Source: BM520 sp964474455
Lineage (GTDB): Bacteria; Bacteroidota; Bacteroidia; Bacteroidales; BM520
DNA length: 42,571 bases
NCBI GenBank assembly: GCA_964474455.1
Contig: CAYYSU010000024.1
Location: 1-42,571 of the forward strand
Reading direction: 5' to 3'
Part shown: positions 42,372 to 42,571 of the stretch, piece after piece
Numbering within the stretch: position 1 is the stretch's first letter
How the letters are laid out: every line of letters begins with the position of its first letter
Made by a program: the position numbers and the translations under genes
Notes under the pieces: model-generated
Told to the model about the DNA's origin: nothing
The model's input: only the letters and a program-made list of their open reading frames with translations
The model's database searches: none

Positions 42372-42571
42372 TTTAACGCCTCCTTAATTATCCGCACCTC
42401 CTCAACGCTATCCAAGGTTTCAATGGCATTGCGTACGGGGTGGTTTGGGTTATTTAACCGCTCAAACTCACCTTGTATAGTAGCCAACTTATCTTCGTCA
42501 CTCATTTCATCTGTTATGGGCTTTAAATCTCCCAAATGTTTTAGGATTTCTTTGTTGGCGGATTTGAGTTC
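42368..42571 (-). CDS. Unrecognised protein, C-terminal end (5' part outside window)
   Basis: An open frame enters from the right edge on the minus strand and gives 67 residues before TGA at 42368-42370. The fragment is charged and probably helical (KSANKEILKHLGDLKPITDE, KLATIQGEFERLNNPNHP, LDSVEEVRIIKEALK). I recognise no family. Its stop overlaps the ATG of a short downstream frame (ATGA), a sign of translational coupling in a minus-strand operon that lies mostly outside this window. Confidence 0.6.
   Translation of the reverse strand, partial: ELKSANKEILKHLGDLKPITDEMSDEDKLATIQGEFERLNNPNHPVRNAIETLDSVEEVRIIKEALK

Overview
The window reads as a chromosomal segment of a Bacteroidota bacterium, most likely of the Bacteroidales/Marinilabiliales type. 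Several things point there. Three secreted proteins end in a type IX secretion (T9SS) type A sorting domain. A TonB-dependent receptor end and an OmpA/PD40 envelope protein are present. Many genes are preceded by the Bacteroidota -7 promoter box TAnnTTTG, and Shine-Dalgarno sequences are scarce. The flippase - dut - TPR lipoprotein - DUF4292 - EnvC gene order is, from memory, typical of Bacteroidales. No tRNA, rRNA, insertion sequence, phage or CRISPR array was recognised.

Layout. 1-1101: 3' end of a TonB-dependent receptor overlapping a small outer-membrane protein gene. 1233-6823: arginine decarboxylase, a lipoprotein coupled to an EamA transporter, a YqhD-like alcohol dehydrogenase and MenA. 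6928-11173: aspS, a YgjP-like metallopeptidase and lysS, all on +. 11477-12601: a PerR-type regulator followed by a Prx6-type peroxiredoxin, a compact peroxide-response pair. 12667-15180 (-): an MltF-like lytic transglycosylase lipoprotein and a BtrH_N/DUF4872 protein that seems to lack its catalytic residues. 15242-18390 (-): a TPR protein and a PorE-like TPR/PD40/CRD/OmpA protein. 18539-18739 (-): an apparent relic of an ABC-2 permease. 18778-21833: an MFS transporter and a MATE exporter. 21836-23857 (-): a 5'-nucleotidase-like enzyme with a C-terminal membrane anchor. 24093-27308: a large T9SS-exported M14 carboxypeptidase. 27320-31791 (-): four tightly packed genes for exported proteins, at least three with LPP20/FlgT_N-like domains. 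32104-37886: flippase, dut, TPR lipoprotein, DUF4292 lipoprotein and EnvC-like activator. 38234-42182: two T9SS cargo proteins. 42183-42571: the end of an unrecognised minus-strand gene and a short, possibly broken, coupled frame.

The main theme is the cell envelope: peptidoglycan turnover (MltF, EnvC), peptidoglycan anchoring (OmpA domain), glycan export (flippase), lipoproteins and T9SS cargo. Housekeeping (AspRS, LysRS, dUTPase, MenA, arginine decarboxylase) and peroxide defence sit in between. The best candidate for an undescribed system is the four-gene operon at 27320-31791: it encodes several divergent copies of a fold known from flagellar FlgT and Helicobacter Lpp20, yet no flagellar gene is visible nearby. 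Second are the BtrH_N pseudoenzyme paired with MltF and the PorE-like/TPR pair. All family assignments come from reading motifs by eye; no database search was run.
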